Shown one piece after another: positions 60,350 to 64,000 of a stretch of 64,000 nucleotides of DNA; the stretch's first letter is position 1, and the number at the start of each line of letters is the position of its first letter. The notes beneath the pieces were generated by a model. The model did not search any database, had not been told where the DNA came from, and saw only the letters and a program-made list of their open reading frames with translations. The translations under genes and the position numbers were made by a program. The stretch comes from Flavobacterium terrae (lineage in GTDB: Bacteria > Bacteroidota > Bacteroidia > Flavobacteriales > Flavobacteriaceae). The DNA lies in contig NZ_FQZI01000002.1 in the NCBI RefSeq assembly GCF_900142035.1, forward strand, positions 372,001 to 436,000, read 5' to 3'.

Positions 60350-63202
60350 CTATTTAGTCAAATACATTTTTCTTCGAGAATATAACTCGTAGAATTGATC
60401 ATCTTTCAAATCATCTATAAACAAAATACTTTCTCCAGTTGATTTCATTTCAGGACCTAATGCTTTGTTCACACCAGGGAACTTGTTAAAAGAAAAAACA
60501 GGTTGCTTAATTGCATATCCATTAAGATGTGGATTAAAATTAAAATCGGTAACCTTATTTTCTCCAAGCATTACTTTAGTTGCATAGTTTACATAAGGTT
60601 CTCCATAAGCTTTAGCAATAAAAGGAACAGTACGAGACGCTCTAGGATTGGCTTCTATAATGTAAACCGTATCGTCTTTTATCGCAAATTGTATATTAAT
60701 TAATCCAACCGTTTTTAAAGCTATTGCAATTTTTTTAGTATGATCTTTAATTTGCTGCATCACAAATTCTCCTAAGTTGAATGGAGGCAATGTAGCGTTA
60801 CTATCTCCTGAGTGAACTCCACACGGTTCTATGTGTTCCATGATTCCAATGATGTAAACATTTTCACCATCACAAATTGCATCTGCTTCTGCTTCAATAG
60901 CACCATCTAAATAATGATCTAGTAGCAATTTATTATTTGGAATATGTTTCAAAATCTCTATAACATGCTCTTCTAGTTCTTGCTTATTGATTACAATTTT
61001 CATTCCTTGACCACCCAAAACATAAGAAGGGCGAACTAATAAAGGAAAATCTAAATCATCAGCTAATTTTACAGCTTGCTCTGCGTTTTCTGCCACTCCA
61101 AACTTTGGAAAAGGAATATCTAATTCTGTCAACAACTCTGAGAATCGTCCCCTATCTTCTGCTAAATCTAAAGCATCGAAACTTGTTCCAATAATTTTGA
61201 TTCCGTATTTATGAAGTTTCTCAGCTAATTTTAGTGCTGTTTGACCGCCTAACTGAACAATAACACCTTCAGGTTTTTCATGACGGATAATATCATAAAT
61301 ATGTTCCCAGAAAACTGGTTCAAAATATAATTTATCTGCAGTATCAAAGTCGGTAGAAACTGTTTCTGGATTACAGTTGATCATGATTGTTTCATAACCA
61401 CATTCTTTTGCCGCTAATACTCCGTGAACACAAGAGTAATCAAACTCAATACCTTGACCTATTCGGTTAGGTCCTGAACCTAAAACTACTATTTTTTTCT
61501 TATCAGTAACAACACTTTCATTTGCTACATAACGAGTACCATCAGGGCGTTCGATTTCGGCTTCAAATGTTGAATAGTAATATGGTGTTTGTGCTTTAAA
61601 CTCTGCGGCACATGTATCCACCAGTTTATAAACACGCTGAATATTCATTGTTTCTCGCAGCGTATGAACTTGGCTCTCCAAGCAACCTAACATATGAGCA
61701 ATTTGACGATCGCCGTACCCCTTTTGCTTTGCTTCCAGCAACAATTCTTTAGGAAGCGTGTCTAAACTATATTTAGAGATTTCTTTTTCTAGTAAAAATA
61801 ACTCTTCATATTGTTTTAAGAACCACATGTCAATTTTAGTAATTTCATGGATTCTAGATAATGGTATTCCCATTGCTATTGCATCATAAAGCACAAATAC
61901 TCGATCCCAACTTGCATGAGTCAACTTTTCGATTATTTGCTCGTAATTTTTATAACCTTTACCATCAGCACCTAAACCGTTACGCTTAATTTCTAATGAT
62001 TGGGTTGCTTTGTGAAGTGCTTCTTGGAACGAACGACCAATACCCATTACCTCTCCTACCGATTTCATTTGAAGTCCTAATGTTCTATCAGAACCTTCGA
62101 ATTTATCAAAATTCCAACGAGGTATTTTTACGATTACATAGTCTAATGTAGGCTCAAACAAAGCCGATGTTGACTTTGTAATTTGATTTTGTAATTCATC
62201 TAATGTGTATCCTAATGCTAGTTTTGTTGCAACTTTAGCAATTGGATAACCCGTAGCTTTTGATGCTAAAGCAGAAGAACGCGACACACGAGGATTGATT
62301 TCGATTGCTACAATATCTTCTTTTTCATCTGGCGAAACCGCAAACTGCACATTACATCCTCCAGCAAAATTTCCTATACTACGCATCATATGCATAGCCA
62401 TATCGCGCATTTTTTGAAATGTAGTATCAGATAATGTCATTGCTGGTGCAACCGTAATACTATCACCAGTATGAATTCCCATTGGATCCATATTTTCGAT
62501 AGTACAAATAATAACCACATTATCGTTTTTATCTCTAAGCAATTCTAACTCATATTCTTTCCATCCTAAAAGAGCCTTATCAATAAGCACCTCATGAATT
62601 GGAGAAGCTTCAAGTCCGCGAGTTAACAACTCATCAAAATCTTCTTTTTTGTGTACAAAAGCTGCACCAGTTCCTCCAAGAGTGAATGAAGGACGGATTA
62701 CTAATGGGAAACCGAATTCTTGAGCAATTTCTTTTCCTTTTAAGAATGAGTTTGCTGTTCTAGCAGGTGCTTGAGGAATTCCTATTTTATTTAATAAGTT
62801 TTTAAACTGATCTCGGTCCTCAGTGATGTTGATAGCATTAACATCAACACCGATTAATTTGACTCCAAAATCTTTCCAAATTCCTTTATCTTCTGCTTCC
62901 AAACAAAGATTCAGAGCCGTTTGACCACCCATTGTTGGTAAAACCGCATCAATTTGTGGATGTGCTTTTAAAATTTCAATGATAGACTTTGTAGTTAATG
63001 GCTTTAAGTAAATGTGATCCGCCATTGAAGGATCTGTCATGATAGTTGCTGGATTAGAGTTAATTAAGATAACTTCTATTCCTTCTTCTCGCAAAGATCT
63101 TGCTGATTGTGAACCTGAATAGTCAAACTCGCATGCTTGACCAATAATTATGGGACCTGACCCGATAATTAAAACCGATTTAATTGAATTGTCTTTAGGC
63201 AT
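60350..63202 (-). CDS. carB: Carbamoyl-phosphate synthase large subunit, lacking the C-terminal allosteric domain
   Basis: A 950-residue synthase of carbamoyl phosphate for pyrimidines and arginine. Two ATP-grasp halves are clear: N-terminal GSGPIIIGQACEFDYSG with SFTLGGTG, and central GSGPNRIGQGIEFDYSC with the LLVRPSYVLGGQGM repeat. The protein stops at RKMYLTK just after the second ATP-grasp region. E. coli CarB is about 1073 residues and ends with an MGS-like allosteric domain, so that domain is missing. Other flavobacterial CarB proteins are also short, as far as I recall. Confidence 0.95.
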   Translation of the reverse strand: MPKDNSIKSVLIIGSGPIIIGQACEFDYSGSQSARSLREEGIEVILINSNPATIMTDPSMADHIYLKPLTTKSIIEILKAHPQIDAVLPTMGGQTALNLCLEAEDKGIWKDFGVKLIGVDVNAINITEDRDQFKNLLNKIGIPQAPARTANSFLKGKEIAQEFGFPLVIRPSFTLGGTGAAFVHKKEDFDELLTRGLEASPIHEVLIDKALLGWKEYELELLRDKNDNVVIICTIENMDPMGIHTGDSITVAPAMTLSDTTFQKMRDMAMHMMRSIGNFAGGCNVQFAVSPDEKEDIVAIEINPRVSRSSALASKATGYPIAKVATKLALGYTLDELQNQITKSTSALFEPTLDYVIVKIPRWNFDKFEGSDRTLGLQMKSVGEVMGIGRSFQEALHKATQSLEIKRNGLGADGKGYKNYEQIIEKLTHASWDRVFVLYDAIAMGIPLSRIHEITKIDMWFLKQYEELFLLEKEISKYSLDTLPKELLLEAKQKGYGDRQIAHMLGCLESQVHTLRETMNIQRVYKLVDTCAAEFKAQTPYYYSTFEAEIERPDGTRYVANESVVTDKKKIVVLGSGPNRIGQGIEFDYSCVHGVLAAKECGYETIMINCNPETVSTDFDTADKLYFEPVFWEHIYDIIRHEKPEGVIVQLGGQTALKLAEKLHKYGIKIIGTSFDALDLAEDRGRFSELLTELDIPFPKFGVAENAEQAVKLADDLDFPLLVRPSYVLGGQGMKIVINKQELEEHVIEILKHIPNNKLLLDHYLDGAIEAEADAICDGENVYIIGIMEHIEPCGVHSGDSNATLPPFNLGEFVMQQIKDHTKKIAIALKTVGLINIQFAIKDDTVYIIEANPRASRTVPFIAKAYGEPYVNYATKVMLGENKVTDFNFNPHLNGYAIKQPVFSFNKFPGVNKALGPEMKSTGESILFIDDLKDDQFYELYSRRKMYLTK

Positions 63203-63255
63203 TGTTGTGTTGTTTATTTTGAGTTAAACTCAAAATCTAGTTGTTGTTTGTATAT

Positions 63256-63354
63256 AGCCCTGATGAAAGCGGCATCCTTTTTAATTTTGCTACTTTATCT
63301 TTCTACGTATAACGCAAAATTAAAAAGATACAGCGTACAGCAGGAAAAAGCTCC
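63256..63354. ncRNA. Structured intergenic element, copy B
   Basis: Read on +, AGC (63256) pairs with GCT (63350-63352), and CCTG (63259) with CAGG (63341-63344). A perfect 14-bp inner stem (CTTTTTAATTTTGC at 63277-63290 with its complement at 63314-63327) fills the centre, followed by GCGTACAGC. Same plan as 23765-23830, with paired bases changed in both arms. It lies between carB and rpmH. Possible Flavo-1-like RNA; name unverified, strand unknown. Confidence 0.55.
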
Positions 63355-63385
63355 AAATATTTATCAATATTTTTATGAACAGTTT

Positions 63386-63417
63386 AAAAAAAAGGCGTTA
63401 CTAATAAAAGTAACGCC
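63386..63417 (-). terminator. rpmH terminator
   Basis: GGCGTTACT/AGTAACGCC perfect 9-bp stem with a 6-nt loop and an 8-nt T tract on the minus strand. Confidence 0.88.
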
Positions 63418-63442
63418 CATGTATTTGATTGAAAATCAATCA

Positions 63443-63604
63443 TTATTTTTTGTGTCTTGGTTCGCAAGAAACAGTTAACTTATGTCTTCCTTTAGCGCGA
63501 CGACGAGCTAGGACTTTTCTTCCATTCGCAGAAGCCATTCTGTCCATAAAACCGTGCTTATTTCTTCTTTTTCTTTTCGATGGTTGAAATGTTCTCTTAC
63601 TCAT
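63443..63604 (-). CDS. rpmH: 50S ribosomal protein L34
   Basis: A 53-residue, strongly basic protein reading [20 protein letters not shown], then [20 protein letters not shown] and a tail [13 protein letters not shown]. This is the classic L34 sequence, normal length apart from the short C-terminal extension usual in Bacteroidota. It has its own full-consensus promoter and a terminator. It is short, so easily overlooked. Confidence 0.97.
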   Translation of the reverse strand: MSKRTFQPSKRKRRNKHGFMDRMASANGRKVLARRRAKGRHKLTVSCEPRHKK

Positions 63605-63667
63605 AGCTTTGTATCTTTAAAATCTTGTATAAATATCTTATCATTTAGGTTTTCTCAAAACCGAGTG

Positions 63668-63697
63668 CAAATATACAACGAATTTTTATTCTTGCAA
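63668..63697 (-). promoter_or_regulatory. rpmH promoter (TTG-N19-TATATTTG)
   Basis: TTG (63695-63697), 19 nt, TATATTTG (63668-63675) on the minus strand; about 60-nt leader. Confidence 0.8.
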
Positions 63698-63731
63698 GTG
63701 CTTTTATAAAAAATAATTTTAATTCTTTTCC

Positions 63732-63739
63732 TATATTTG
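63732..63739 (+). promoter_or_regulatory. -7 box of the right-edge gene
   Basis: TATATTTG, 24 nt before ATG 63764, divergent from the rpmH promoter. Confidence 0.6.
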
Positions 63740-63763
63740 CATCTCATAATTAAAAACGTCTAT

Positions 63764-64000
63764 ATGTTTCACAAAAACATCAAACTTATACTAGCTGGAT
63801 TGCTTTTTATTACTGGTATTTGGCAATTTACTGAAGGAAATATTGGGAATGGAATTTTTTTAACACTTCTTACATTGATTCCTATTTTCTTATACTTTAG
63901 AAACGAATACATTTTAATGGCTTTCTTAAAATTAAGAAATCAAGATTTTGAAGGTGCAAAAAAATGGTTAGATAAAATTAAAAATCCTGAAACTGCATTA
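63764..64000 (+). CDS. Small membrane protein, 3' end cut by window edge
   Basis: 79 residues visible, running off the right edge. Two hydrophobic helices (LILAGLLFITGIWQF and IFLTLLTLIPIFLYF) are followed by a soluble helical region (FLKLRNQDFEGAKKWLDKIK) that looks like the first TPR-like helix pair. No family can be named from the fragment. Confidence 0.8.
   Translation, partial: MFHKNIKLILAGLLFITGIWQFTEGNIGNGIFLTLLTLIPIFLYFRNEYILMAFLKLRNQDFEGAKKWLDKIKNPETAL

Overview
The window is chromosomal DNA of a low-GC Bacteroidota bacterium, almost certainly a Flavobacterium or a close Flavobacteriaceae relative. Signs of this are the AT-rich codon use, the absence of obvious Shine-Dalgarno sequences, many TAnnTTTG -7 promoter boxes (several with TTG 17-20 nt upstream), type IX secretion (T9SS) C-terminal sorting domains, a lipoprotein with a C-S-D-D-D-D surface-export signal, tandem TonB-dependent receptors, and L34, LipA, GAPDH, ArgS and CarB of flavobacterial type. 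No transposase, integrase, phage structural gene, CRISPR array or rRNA was seen.

Layout. 1-6701 is an accessory cluster, all on + and cut by the left edge: a trypsin-like protease, three proteins sharing a helical module, a possible CYTH-fold protein, a peptidoglycan-binding muramidase and a small beta-rich protein. I do not recognise it as a described system, and it is the best candidate for something new. 6820-8493 holds a TonB energy transducer and an exported helical protein. 8726-16616 is core: lipA, GAPDH, a TPR hybrid histidine kinase, purine nucleoside phosphorylase/lpxK, a Nif3-like protein and a coiled-coil protein of the zinc-ribbon family that has lost all four zinc cysteines. 16650-26857 holds an alpha/beta hydrolase, a T9SS subtilase, a pseudouridine synthase, MscS, GNAT, folD, ffh, an acyl-CoA thioesterase preceded by a cobalamin-type riboswitch, a surface lipoprotein and argS.

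27071-38727 holds two tandem TonB-dependent receptors, a cyclophilin/fabH operon, an S9D-type peptidase, a lone ABC ATPase and an OmpA/lipocalin lipoprotein pair. 38897-44748 holds htpG, a DUF2721 protein and a DUF1800/DUF1501 pair. 44824-46508 is a small variable island with two exported paralogues, a 60-bp repeat and a strong GC-rich hairpin. 46795-53483 holds EamA and DoxX membrane proteins, aquaporin, AlkB, a sterol-desaturase family protein, a TIGR03643 protein, M61 peptidase and a DUF4369 lipoprotein. 53575-53967 carries two tRNA-Thr genes followed by 93-bp tandem copies of the tRNA tail plus terminator. 54048-63202 holds a tightly overlapped idi-queD-bcp-manA operon, a T9SS FG-GAP protein beside a diheme cytochrome, and a CarB without its C-terminal regulatory domain. 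The right end has rpmH (L34) and a truncated small membrane protein.

Two intergenic elements (23765-23830 and 63256-63354) share one fold, with different bases in the paired arms, so they look like members of a structured RNA or repeat family. Most promoters, terminators and start choices were read by eye. No searches were run.
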